Part shown: positions 44,075 to 52,623 of the stretch, in pieces
Position numbering within the stretch: the first letter of the stretch is position 1
Layout: every line of letters begins with the position of its first letter
NCBI RefSeq assembly: GCF_003050905.1
Contig: NZ_QAOT01000012.1
Source of the DNA: Cereibacter_A azotoformans
GTDB lineage: Bacteria > Pseudomonadota > Alphaproteobacteria > Rhodobacterales > Rhodobacteraceae
Reading direction: 5' to 3' (one strand)
Length of the DNA: 64,000 nt
The notes under the pieces: generated by a model
Database searches by the model: none
Seen by the model: only the letters and a program-made list of their open reading frames with translations
Told to the model about the DNA's origin: nothing
Program-made: the position numbers and the translations under genes

Positions 44075-47000
44075 TCAAGTTGTCGTGGCTCGGGCAAGGG
44101 CCGACCTCACGATATCGCGTGGCAGCCGCATCAGGCTCGCCGTCCGCGTCCAGAGGATCGCGGTCTCGACCTCGCGATCCGGGTAGATCCGGGCCAGGGC
44201 TTCGGCGTAGGCGCCCATCTGGCGCAGGATGCCCTCCGGCACCTCCTCGGGACGCGCCGGCACCACCATGTTGGTCTTGTAGTCCACGGCCAGCACCCGG
44301 TCCGGGTCCACCACCAGCCGGTCGATCGTGCCGAAGAGCCGCCGCCCGGCAACCTCGGCCGTCACCTGCACCTCGATAAGCGCATGGGGCACCAGCGCCG
44401 CGCCCAGATCCTCGGCCGAAAGAATCGCCCGAACCTCCTCGAGCACGTCCCCGAGATCCCCCAGGTCGGGCAGAAGCCCCCGTGCCACCTCGTCCCACGT
44501 CTCCGGCGGATGGAGCGGCAGATGCTCGAGCAGCCGGTGAACGGCCGAGCCGCGGGCCAGCGCCAGTTCGGTGGGTAGGGCCTCGCCCGGCAGCGCCTTT
44601 GCCCCGCCCAGATCCGACGGCAAGAGCAGCCCCGGCGCGGCCACGGGTGCGGCCGCATGGGTCCGGGCCCAGGCGGGCAAGGCGGGGCGCCCGGCCTCGG
44701 CCACGGCGGGGCGCGGCGCGGGGGCGGGCCAGTCGCCTTCGACGAGCAGCAGCGTGCCGTCCGCCCGCCGTTCAGCGCCCGCGGCCTCCATCCCCTGCCG
44801 GATCAGGTCGTGCCAGGCGCCGCCGCTCTCGAGCTTGCCGGCCGCCGCCGCGATCAGCCAGCATTGCGCCCGCGTCATGGCCACATAGAGCAGCCGCAGG
44901 TTCTCGGCCGCGTCCCGCGCCCGCCGGGCCTCACGCGCGGCGGCGATCTGCGGCGGGCTCTCGGGGGCCGGCGTCTTCCAGACCCGCGCGCCGCAATCGA
45001 GCGTGAAGATCTCGTCATGCTCGCGTGGCTTGCGGTCGGCCGTGTCGGGCAGGATCACGATCGGCGCCTCGAGCCCCTTCGAGCCATGCACCGTCATCAC
45101 CCGGATGCGCCCGCCCGCGGCCTCCATCTGCCGCTTCACCTCGACCTCGTCGGTCTGCAGCCACGTCAGGAAGCCGGTCAGGCTCGGCACGTCGGTCCGC
45201 TCGTAGGCCAGCGCCTGGCTCAGAAGTTCGTCGATGCCATCCTCGGCCTCTTCGCCCAGCCGCGCCAGCAGCCGGCGGCGGCCGTCGTGGCGCGTCAGCG
45301 CGCGCTCGATCAGGTCGAACGGGCGCAGGAAGTCGGCCTGATCGCGCAGGTCGCGCAGGATGGCGACCGTCTCGGGATGGGTCGCCTCGCGCTCGCGCAG
45401 CCGGCGCCAGAGATAGCCCTCGCGCCCGTGCGCCAGATCGAACAGCTCCGCCTCGCTCCAGCCGAAGAGCGGCGAGCGCAGCACGGCCGCGAGCGAGAGA
45501 TCGTCCTCGGGCGTCGCGAGAAAGGCCAGGAGCGCCGACAGGTCGCGCACCGCAAGCTCGGCCCCCAGCTTCAGCCGGTCGGCCCCGGCGATGGGCAGGC
45601 GCGCCTCCTTGCAGGCGCGGATGATCTCGCCAAAGATGTCCGACCGCCGCTGCACGAGGATCAGGAAATCGCCCGCCGCGACGGGGCGGAAACCGCCCGG
45701 CTGCGGGATCTGCACGCCCTCCTCGATCATGGCGCGGATGCGGGCGGCTACCTGCCGCGCCAGCCGCGCCGCGTGATGCTCGTCCGAGACGAGATCGACC
45801 GGATCGAACCAGTTCTCGGGTTCGGGCTCGGTCGCGGCCTCGACCAGCGGCCAGAGTTCGGCCCGCCCCGGCATGTCCGAGCGGAAGGCGATGTGACGGA
45901 CCTCGCCGCCCAGATCCTGCCGGCGCCGCTCGTCGAAGGTCAGATCCACCAGCCGCAGGATCGCAGGCGAGGAGCGGAAGGAATGGAGCAGGTCCAGCTC
46001 TTCCAGCCGCCGCTCGGCCCCGGCGAGGCGCTCGCCGAACTCGGCCCGCATCCGGTCGAAGGCCGCCACGTCCGCGCCCTGAAAGGAATAGATCGACTGC
46101 TTCTTGTCGCCCACGACGAAGATCGTCCGCTCGACCTCGCGCGCGCCGCGGCCGGCGGTGAACTCCTGCGCCAGAAGCTCGATCACCTTCCACTGGTCGG
46201 GGCTGGTGTCCTGCGCTTCGTCCACGAGGATGTGGTCGATGCCGCCGTCAAGCCGGAACAGCACCCACTGCGCCACGGACGGATCGGTCAGCAGCCCCTT
46301 GGCGCGCTGGATCAGGTCGTCGAAATCGAGCCAGCCGCGCGCGGCCTTGCGTGCCTCGTAGAGCGGCAGGAAGACGCCCGCGAAGGCGTGGATCAGCCGC
46401 GCGCGCTCAGCCGCCAACAGGCAGCAGCGGACCGGGCGCGCCGCCTCGACCCGGCGCATGAGCGCCTCGAGCCGGTCGGCGAGCGGCCCGAGCGCGCCGC
46501 GCGTGGCCTTGGTCGGAAAGCTGCCGATCTTGGCCGTGTAGGGCTCCTTTGCCGAGGCGCCCGTCAGCAGCACCCCCTCGAGCCCCGCCAGCGTCGCGGT
46601 CGTCGGCGCCGAGAAGGACAGAAGCCGCAGCTTCGCCGCCGCCTTCTGGTCGTTGGCCGATCCCGCCTCGAGCGCGGCGATCAGGCCGGGCATCCACTCC
46701 TCTTCGCCGCCGAGGAAGACCTGCGCCAGCAGCTCGTCCGCCCCGCCCGTCACGCCATAGAGCGCGCGGCAGGCGGCGGCGTCCAGCGGCGGCACGAGGC
46801 CCGCCCGGTTGCGCGCCACCTCTTCGGCCAGCGCGCCGAACTCCTCGCCCGTGTAGGCGCGGGCCAGCTCGGCCACCAGCGCGGGCGCGGTGCGGTCGGC
46901 CATCTCTTCAAGGATCTCGTCGCGCAAGAGGCGCGCCGCGCGGTCGTCGAGTTCGGTGAATTGCGGCGAGACGCCCGCCTCGAGCGGGAAGCGGCGCAAG

Positions 47001-47392
47001 AGCGTCGCGCAGAAGGAGTGGATCGTCTGGATCCGCAACCCGCCCGGCGTCTCGATGGCGCGGGCGAAGAGCCGGCGGGCCTGCGCCAGAACCTCGTGCC
47101 CGACCGCCTCCACCCCCAGCGCATCGAGCGCGGCGCGCAACGCGGCGTCCTCGAGCATCGCCCATTCGCCCAGCCGCCGGAACAGCCGGTTCTGCATCTC
47201 GGAGGCGGCGGCCTTGGTGTAGGTCAGGCAGAGGATGCGCTGCGGCTCGACCCCGTCCAGCAGCAGCCGCGCCACCCGGTCGGTCAGCACCCGTGTCTTG
47301 CCCGAGCCCGCGTTGGCCGAAAGCCACGTCGAGGCCCGCGGGTCGGCGGCCTGCACCTGCCGCTCGGACGCCTCGTCCCTGCGGCGGCTCAT
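44075..47392 (-). CDS. addA: Double-strand break repair helicase-nuclease AddA
   Basis: The 1105-residue UvrD/Rep-type helicase has Walker A ANAGSGKTRV (about 26-35), GLRIQTIHSFCATLLRRFPLEAG, DDLIQRAKGLL, motif II ILVDEAQDTSPDQWKVIE, motif III FVVGDKKQSIYSFQGADV and motifs V-VI (VMTVHGSKGLEAPIVILP; LLYVAMTRAQCWLIAAA). The C-terminal nuclease domain has VLAVDYKTNMV. It belongs to the alphaproteobacterial AddA type and works with AddB in place of RecBCD. The ATG at 47392 with GGAG upstream is preferred; an ATG at 47434 overlaps the addB end but has its ribosome site too close. Confidence 0.95.
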   Translation of the reverse strand: MSRRRDEASERQVQAADPRASTWLSANAGSGKTRVLTDRVARLLLDGVEPQRILCLTYTKAAASEMQNRLFRRLGEWAMLEDAALRAALDALGVEAVGHEVLAQARRLFARAIETPGGLRIQTIHSFCATLLRRFPLEAGVSPQFTELDDRAARLLRDEILEEMADRTAPALVAELARAYTGEEFGALAEEVARNRAGLVPPLDAAACRALYGVTGGADELLAQVFLGGEEEWMPGLIAALEAGSANDQKAAAKLRLLSFSAPTTATLAGLEGVLLTGASAKEPYTAKIGSFPTKATRGALGPLADRLEALMRRVEAARPVRCCLLAAERARLIHAFAGVFLPLYEARKAARGWLDFDDLIQRAKGLLTDPSVAQWVLFRLDGGIDHILVDEAQDTSPDQWKVIELLAQEFTAGRGAREVERTIFVVGDKKQSIYSFQGADVAAFDRMRAEFGERLAGAERRLEELDLLHSFRSSPAILRLVDLTFDERRRQDLGGEVRHIAFRSDMPGRAELWPLVEAATEPEPENWFDPVDLVSDEHHAARLARQVAARIRAMIEEGVQIPQPGGFRPVAAGDFLILVQRRSDIFGEIIRACKEARLPIAGADRLKLGAELAVRDLSALLAFLATPEDDLSLAAVLRSPLFGWSEAELFDLAHGREGYLWRRLREREATHPETVAILRDLRDQADFLRPFDLIERALTRHDGRRRLLARLGEEAEDGIDELLSQALAYERTDVPSLTGFLTWLQTDEVEVKRQMEAAGGRIRVMTVHGSKGLEAPIVILPDTADRKPREHDEIFTLDCGARVWKTPAPESPPQIAAAREARRARDAAENLRLLYVAMTRAQCWLIAAAAGKLESGGAWHDLIRQGMEAAGAERRADGTLLLVEGDWPAPAPRPAVAEAGRPALPAWARTHAAAPVAAPGLLLPSDLGGAKALPGEALPTELALARGSAVHRLLEHLPLHPPETWDEVARGLLPDLGDLGDVLEEVRAILSAEDLGAALVPHALIEVQVTAEVAGRRLFGTIDRLVVDPDRVLAVDYKTNMVVPARPEEVPEGILRQMGAYAEALARIYPDREVETAILWTRTASLMRLPRDIVRSALARATTT

Positions 47393-47423
47393 GGCGCGGC
47401 TCCGGCGGACTCGGACGGGCGTC

Positions 47424-50400
47424 TCATGCGGCATCCTCCGGGCGTGTCCTGTCGCGTGGGCGGGCCTCGCCGGACGGCGCGCCCGCCTCTTCCCCCACCG
47501 GCACCGGCACGGGGCTGTCGCTCATCTCCCACTCGCCGAACCGCGCGAGATGGTCGTAGTCGCCGGGGAACCGCTCGCCGAACATGGCCCGGCGCGAGAC
47601 ATAGCCCTGCTCGCGTCGCAGGTAGCGGCCGACAAGGGCGTGAAGCCCCTCCCAGACCTGCCCCAGAAGGGCTGCGTCGGTCTCGACACTCTCCACCTTG
47701 GGGCTCGATCCGAGGCCGATGTAGCTGATCCGCGCCACGTCCGTGGACCCCAGTTTGCGAAAGCCGCCGTGCTCGGCCATCGCCGCCTCGAGCAGAAGCT
47801 GCTTGTCGAACTGCTCCTGCTGCTTCCTGGTGGGCGGGGTTCCGGTCTTGTAGTCGAGGATATGCAGCCGGCCATCGGGCAGCCTGTCGATCCGGTCCGG
47901 CTTGGCCGTCAGCGTGAAGCGCAGGGGCGCGAGGTCCACGCGGCCCTCCTCTTCCAGCACGACCGGGGTTCCGCCATGCGCCGCCTCGGTCTCGAGGAAG
48001 AAATCCGCCGCCCGGTCGAGCCGGGCAAGCCACAGTGCGCGGGCGGCGGGCCATGGCACCTCGTCCGTCAGCACCGTTTCGGCGATCCGCATCAGGCGCG
48101 CGCGCTCGGCGGCGCGGTCGGTCCCCGGCGCGCGGTCCTTCACGAACTCCTCGAGGATGCGGTGCAGGATCGAGCCGCGCAGCCGGGCATCCGGCGCCCG
48201 GTGCAGCGGATCGAGCGGATAGAGCCGCAGGATGTGGCGGGCATAGATCGCGTAAGGGTCGCGGATCAGCGTGCGGATGCCGGTCACGGCCAGCCGGTCG
48301 GGCCGCGCCGAAACGGGCGGCTGCGGCGCGGGCCGCGCGGCCAGCGGCACCGGCGCCTCGGGCTGCTCCAGCGCCGAGGCGAGCGCCAGCCAGCCGCGTC
48401 CCCGCGCGCGCATCGCCTCCAGCGCCTCGGGCCCGCCCTGCGTCTTCAGCCCGCTCATCAGGTTCATCAGCCGGTTCAGCCAGCGCGACGGCACCGTTTC
48501 GGCCTCGGCGTTGCGGGTGGCGCGGGTCAGCACCACCTCGGGCGCGGCGACCGCCTGGCTGTAGTCGTGCGCCGAGAGGCCGATCCGCCGTTCGGGGAGA
48601 AGAAGCCCCGCCCGGAGCCGCATCTGCCGGTTGAGCCACGGATCGGGCGGCGGCAGTTGCGGCCATGTCCCGTCATTGAGGCCGCCGAGGATCACGAGAT
48701 CGGCCCCCTGCACGCGCGCCTCGAGCGTGCCCCAGATCATCAGGCCGGGGTGGGCCTGCACCGCCTCGCGCACCTCGCCGCGGGCGAGGATCGCGTCGAA
48801 GAGGTCGGTGTAGTCCGCGGTGGTCAGTTCGCCCCCGTGCGGTGCCTCGCGGCGCAACTCCTCGACGGCGGCGCGCGCGGCCTCACCCGCCTCCTTCAGC
48901 CACAGCTCGCCCGTGTCCGTGCCGGCTGGTCCCGCGGCCAGCGCCTCGGCCAGCGCCAGATGGGCGGCGACATGATCGGACAGGGGACGGGTGCCCGCCG
49001 CATCGAGCCCCTCGATCCGTCCGCCCAGCCAGCGCGCCCAGTCCGCCACCCCGTCGTCGGGCCGCGCCCCGGCCCAGAGATCCAGATCGGTGCCCGTCGG
49101 GAAGGGCGGCCCCTTGCGCCGCAGGTGCAACTCCAGATCCCGCGTCCAGCGCAGGTGGTTGCCGCGGTCCGAGCCGGTGGCCGTCAGCGGATGCTTGAGC
49201 AGCGTGAGCAGCGCCTCGCCGGTCAGCCGCTGTCCGAAGAGGCGCGCCACATGCCGCAGGAACCGCCCCGGCGCCGAGAGCGCAAGCGGGCGGCCCGCGG
49301 AATCGTCCGGCACGATCCCCCAGCGGTCGAGCGCCGCCGCCACCTGCCGCGTGAGCCCCCGGTCCGAGGTGATGAGAGCCGCGCGCCGGCCCTCTTCGGC
49401 GGCCTTGCGCAGGATGATCGCCACGGCCAGCGCCTCGGCCCGCGGCCCTGCGGCCTCGATCAGCGTCATGCCCTCGGCCGCAAGCGCGAGATCGGTCAGG
49501 CGCTGCCCCTCGGTCAGCCACTGGTCCGTCACCGGCGCGGGCCGCAGCGAGAGCGAGATCAGCCGGTTCCGCGCCGGGCTCGGCGGGTCCTCGTCGGTCC
49601 AGCGGTGCACCTGAGAAGGCGCAGCCCCCACGAGACCCATCAGCCGGTGAAAGCGGAACTGGGGATGGTCCTCGGCGGTCAGCGCATCGCCCAGCCCGTC
49701 CCAGACCTCGGCGGGCAGGTCGAAGTCGAAGCCGGGCAGCACCAGCGCGCCCTGCGGCAGCCGCGCCACCGCCTGCATGAAGAGCGCCGTCGTCCCGCGC
49801 GAGCCGGTGGAGCCCGCGACGATCACCGGATGATCGGGGGGCGCCTCGGCCCAGCGGGCGGCGATCCGCTCGACCGTCATCCGCGCCAGCGCCTGCGCGT
49901 CGGGTGCGTCCGCCCCGAACATCGGCGCCACGATCGCCATGAAGGTCTGCGTCCGCTGCCAGTGCGCCGAATGGTCGGCGACGTCGAGCCGCGCGATGGC
50001 CTCGGGCGGCACGCCCTCGCCCTGCATCTCGTCGATCAGGTCGGCAAGGCTGTCCGAGAGGTCAAAGAGCGCCGAGCGGGGCGCGATGTCGGGCTGCGCC
50101 TCGATCAGCCGCGCCACGAGCTGCGCAAGCTCCAGCCGCCGGCGCAGCGGCGGAACCGGGGCGGGCAGGCCGGGCACCGGCGGCAGTTCGGTCACGAGGC
50201 GGATGCGCGGCAGGAAGCCCGCGCCCTCGGCCGTCATCAGCTCGACGACCCGCCGCCGCATCCGCTGCGTGTTGACGTAAAGCTCGACCCGCGCCATCGC
50301 CTCGGGTGGGGCGCCGGCCATCCGGGCGCGCAGACCCCGCACCAGCGCCGCCGGGAAATCCACGCCGGGCGGCAGCCCGAAGAGGCGGGGGCCCGGCCCT

Positions 50401-50426
50401 TCGAACAGGGAAGACGCGTCAAGCAT
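47424..50426 (-). CDS. addB: Double-strand break repair protein AddB
   Basis: The 1000-residue partner of AddA is of the alphaproteobacterial type. The N-terminal helicase-like part lacks a strong Walker A. Family segments are VELYVNTQRMRRRVVEL, PVIVAGSTGSRGTTALFM, LVILGGLNDGTWPQ and RIGLSAHDYSQAV. A C-terminal RecB-like nuclease holds LHILDYKTGTPPTRKQQEQ. The start at 50426 (MLDASSLFEGPGPRLFGLPP) matches homologues and overlaps the preceding nucleotidyltransferase gene by 8 nt. It lies in the tsaE-kinase-nucleotidyltransferase-addB-addA block. Confidence 0.94.
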   Translation of the reverse strand: MLDASSLFEGPGPRLFGLPPGVDFPAALVRGLRARMAGAPPEAMARVELYVNTQRMRRRVVELMTAEGAGFLPRIRLVTELPPVPGLPAPVPPLRRRLELAQLVARLIEAQPDIAPRSALFDLSDSLADLIDEMQGEGVPPEAIARLDVADHSAHWQRTQTFMAIVAPMFGADAPDAQALARMTVERIAARWAEAPPDHPVIVAGSTGSRGTTALFMQAVARLPQGALVLPGFDFDLPAEVWDGLGDALTAEDHPQFRFHRLMGLVGAAPSQVHRWTDEDPPSPARNRLISLSLRPAPVTDQWLTEGQRLTDLALAAEGMTLIEAAGPRAEALAVAIILRKAAEEGRRAALITSDRGLTRQVAAALDRWGIVPDDSAGRPLALSAPGRFLRHVARLFGQRLTGEALLTLLKHPLTATGSDRGNHLRWTRDLELHLRRKGPPFPTGTDLDLWAGARPDDGVADWARWLGGRIEGLDAAGTRPLSDHVAAHLALAEALAAGPAGTDTGELWLKEAGEAARAAVEELRREAPHGGELTTADYTDLFDAILARGEVREAVQAHPGLMIWGTLEARVQGADLVILGGLNDGTWPQLPPPDPWLNRQMRLRAGLLLPERRIGLSAHDYSQAVAAPEVVLTRATRNAEAETVPSRWLNRLMNLMSGLKTQGGPEALEAMRARGRGWLALASALEQPEAPVPLAARPAPQPPVSARPDRLAVTGIRTLIRDPYAIYARHILRLYPLDPLHRAPDARLRGSILHRILEEFVKDRAPGTDRAAERARLMRIAETVLTDEVPWPAARALWLARLDRAADFFLETEAAHGGTPVVLEEEGRVDLAPLRFTLTAKPDRIDRLPDGRLHILDYKTGTPPTRKQQEQFDKQLLLEAAMAEHGGFRKLGSTDVARISYIGLGSSPKVESVETDAALLGQVWEGLHALVGRYLRREQGYVSRRAMFGERFPGDYDHLARFGEWEMSDSPVPVPVGEEAGAPSGEARPRDRTRPEDAA

Positions 50427-51084
50427 GGGTGAGCATCGCCTCGGCCTCGGCGATCCCCTCGGGGCGTCCGACATCGCACCAGCCGCCGCGGTGCACGAGA
50501 CCGAAGGCCGTGCCGGCCTCGATCATCTGGTCCCAGATCAGGTTGAGCGAGAATGCGCGCGCGTTGACGGCCGCCAACCGCTCTGTCCGCAGGATCTGCG
50601 CCCCGAGATAGGTGTAACCCGGCGCGCCCTGCGGGCGGGCGATCCGGCCCCCGGCATCCATGGTGAAGTCGCCCCGCGCCGCCCCGGAGGGCGCAAGCAG
50701 GAGAAGCGCCTCCATCCCCTCGCTCCAGCCCTGTGCGAGCCGGTCCAGAGGGTTCTCGCCCGTCCAGACCGCGTCGCTGTTCAGCGTGAAGACCGGCCCC
50801 CGCCCCAGCAGCGGCAGGGCGTGACGGAGGCCGCCGCCGGTCTCGAGGATCTCCTCCTCGTGCGAGATGTGGGCGCGGCCGGCCAGATGGGCCTGAAGCG
50901 TCGCGGGCAGATAGTGGGTGTTGGCCACGATGCGCGCCACGCCCGCCGCCTCGGCCAGCGCCAGTGCATGGTCGATGAGCGGGCGGCCCGCCACCTCGAT
51001 CATCGGCTTGGGCCGGGTGGCGGTCAAGGCGCCCATGCGCGTCCCGAAGCCCGCCGCGAAGATCATCACCGCATCTGGCCGCAT
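50419..51084 (-). CDS. Sugar-phosphate nucleotidyltransferase (MurU-like)
   Basis: The 221-residue NTP-transferase has the N-terminal loop MIFAAGFGTRMGALTATRPKPMI, EVAGRPLIDHAL and VANTHYLPATLQAHL. Metal/nucleotide-site segments include LETGGGLRHALPLLG and LNSDAVW. It is most similar in pattern to MurU, which makes UDP-N-acetylmuramate from MurNAc-1-phosphate; mannose-1-phosphate guanylyltransferase is the alternative. The preceding gene encodes an AmgK-like kinase that would supply MurNAc-1-phosphate. It overlaps that gene by 19 nt and addB by 8 nt. Confidence 0.85.
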   Translation of the reverse strand: MRPDAVMIFAAGFGTRMGALTATRPKPMIEVAGRPLIDHALALAEAAGVARIVANTHYLPATLQAHLAGRAHISHEEEILETGGGLRHALPLLGRGPVFTLNSDAVWTGENPLDRLAQGWSEGMEALLLLAPSGAARGDFTMDAGGRIARPQGAPGYTYLGAQILRTERLAAVNARAFSLNLIWDQMIEAGTAFGLVHRGGWCDVGRPEGIAEAEAMLTHA

Positions 51085-52094
51085 TGCGCGCGGATCCTTT
51101 CCAGAACGGCCGGAGCGGGCTCCGGCAGAAGGGCGCGGCACTCGGCCGCCAGCGGCGCCAGCGCCGGATGCGCGAGGTTGCGCCAGAGCTGGCCCCAGAC
51201 CCGCGGGATCAGCGCGACATAGCCCGGCTTGCCCGCGACGAGGCAGAGCCGCGCGAAGATGCCCAGGATGCGCAGCGCCCGCTGCGCGCCGAGAACCGCA
51301 TGGGCCGCCTCGAAGGCCTCCGGCTCGGCGCCGGTGGCTGCGGCGAAGCGGCGGATCATGGCGCGTTCCATGGCCTCGGGCACATCGCGCCGCGCGTCCT
51401 GCACCAGCGAGACGAGATCGTAGCCCGGCTGCCCCATCTGGGCGAGCTGGAAATCCAGCAGGCCGACCCGCGCAAGGCCCGCCCTCCCGGGCAGCCAGAG
51501 CAGGTTCTCGGCGTGATAATCCCGCAGGATCAGCACGCGCGGCCCGTCGGCATGGCGGCGGAGCGCCTCCTCGAGCAGGGTCGTGAAGCGCGCGGCATCG
51601 GGGGCCGTTCCGGTCGCGGCGCGCGCATACCAGTCGGGCGCCATCGCCGCGGCCTGCGCCCATTCCGCCGCCGACAGGTCGGGCAGGCCCGCGGGCGGGG
51701 CCGCGCGCTGAAGGTGGATCAGCACATCGGTCGCCGCTTCGTAGAGCGCGGGCTCGGCCGGGCCACCGGCGCCGGAGAGAAGGCGGGCGAAGAGCGCGTC
51801 CCCCAGATCCTCGAGGAGCAGGAAGCCGTTCGCCAGATCGCAGGCCAGCACCTCGGGCGCCGAGAGGCCAAGGCGGCGCAGATGGGCGGCGATGGCCACG
51901 AAGGCGGCCGGATCGTCGCCCCTGCCGGGCGGCGCATCCATCAGGACCGCCGTCTCGGGCCCCCGCTGCAGCCGCTGGTAACTCCGGTCCGAGGCGTCGC
52001 CCGCCAGATGGTGCCGCAGCGCCGTGCCCCAGCCCGAGCGCGCGAGAAAGGCCTGTGCCAGCGCCTCGCGCGTGGCGGGTGCCGCATCATCCAT
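51066..52094 (-). CDS. Aminoglycoside phosphotransferase-fold kinase (AmgK-like)
   Basis: The 342-residue protein has a kinase fold of the APH type: GDASDRSYQRL, VLMDAPPGRGDDPAAFVAIA, LLLEDLGDALFARLL, the catalytic loop ILRDYHAENLLWLPGR and metal site LLDFQLAQMGQPGYDLVSLVQDARRD. These are features of AmgK, the anomeric kinase acting on N-acetylmuramate/GlcNAc in muropeptide recycling. Resistance to aminoglycosides is not implied. The start at 52094 is preferred for its ribosome-site spacing; 52103 is also possible. It overlaps tsaE and the MurU-like gene. Confidence 0.85.
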   Translation of the reverse strand: MDDAAPATREALAQAFLARSGWGTALRHHLAGDASDRSYQRLQRGPETAVLMDAPPGRGDDPAAFVAIAAHLRRLGLSAPEVLACDLANGFLLLEDLGDALFARLLSGAGGPAEPALYEAATDVLIHLQRAAPPAGLPDLSAAEWAQAAAMAPDWYARAATGTAPDAARFTTLLEEALRRHADGPRVLILRDYHAENLLWLPGRAGLARVGLLDFQLAQMGQPGYDLVSLVQDARRDVPEAMERAMIRRFAAATGAEPEAFEAAHAVLGAQRALRILGIFARLCLVAGKPGYVALIPRVWGQLWRNLAHPALAPLAAECRALLPEPAPAVLERIRAQCGQMR

Positions 52095-52560
52095 GCCAGT
52101 CATGCTCCAGCTGTGCGAGCAGGCCCGGCCGACCGCCCGAGAAGACCGCGCGCCGCCCCTCGCCCTCGGCCTCGAGCCGCAGGCGAAGCGCGTCGGGTGG
52201 GGCAAGACCGCCCAGCCGGTCCGGCCATTCCACGAGACAGACCGCCGTCGCGAAGGCCGCTTCAAGGCCCAGTTCCAGCACTTCGTCGGGGTGGGTCAGG
52301 CGGTAGAGGTCGGCGTGCCAGATCTCGTGATCCGCGGCCTCGTAGGTCTGGACGAGCGTGAAGGTCGGCGAGGGCACCTCTTCCTCGCGGCCGAGCGCGC
52401 TGCGGATCAGCGCGCGCGAGAGATGGGTCTTGCCGGCGCCGATCGGCCCTTCGAGCAACAGCACGTCGCCGGGCTGCAGCCGCCGGGCCAGCCGCGCGCC
52501 CAGCTCGGCGGTCGCGTCTTCCGAGGGAAGGGAGAGGGTGAGGGAGGCGGGCGCGGACAT
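52087..52560 (-). CDS. tsaE: tRNA t6A37 biosynthesis ATPase TsaE
   Basis: The 157-residue P-loop ATPase cycles with TsaB-TsaD to make threonylcarbamoyl-A37. Walker A is LLLEGPIGAGKTHLSRALI. The conserved EVPSPTFTLVQTYE and HADLYRLTHPDEVLELG segments and VCLVEWPDRLG are present. The start at 52560 (MSAPASLTLSLPSED) agrees with homologues; a few in-frame Mets lie upstream. It is 63 nt downstream of the PAS gene and overlaps the AmgK-like gene by 8 nt. Confidence 0.95.
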   Translation of the reverse strand: MSAPASLTLSLPSEDATAELGARLARRLQPGDVLLLEGPIGAGKTHLSRALIRSALGREEEVPSPTFTLVQTYEAADHEIWHADLYRLTHPDEVLELGLEAAFATAVCLVEWPDRLGGLAPPDALRLRLEAEGEGRRAVFSGGRPGLLAQLEHDWHG

Positions 52561-52623
52561 GGGCGCGACCATGCCCAGAGCCGCGTCCGGGCGCAAGGGC
52601 CGCAGGCGGGTCGGCCGTGGCGC

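Noticed and set aside
44657..50432. Very long plus-strand open frames (about 1000 codons each) opposite addA and addB
   Set aside because: They are mirror images of GC-rich coding sequence: composition is dominated by Arg/Gly/Pro/Ala/His, no domain is recognisable, and addA/addB on the other strand show full motif sets.
51066..52094. Antibiotic resistance gene (aminoglycoside phosphotransferase)
   Set aside because: The fold is of that type, but the coupling to a MurU-like gene and the position between tsaE and addB fit a sugar kinase of cell-wall recycling.
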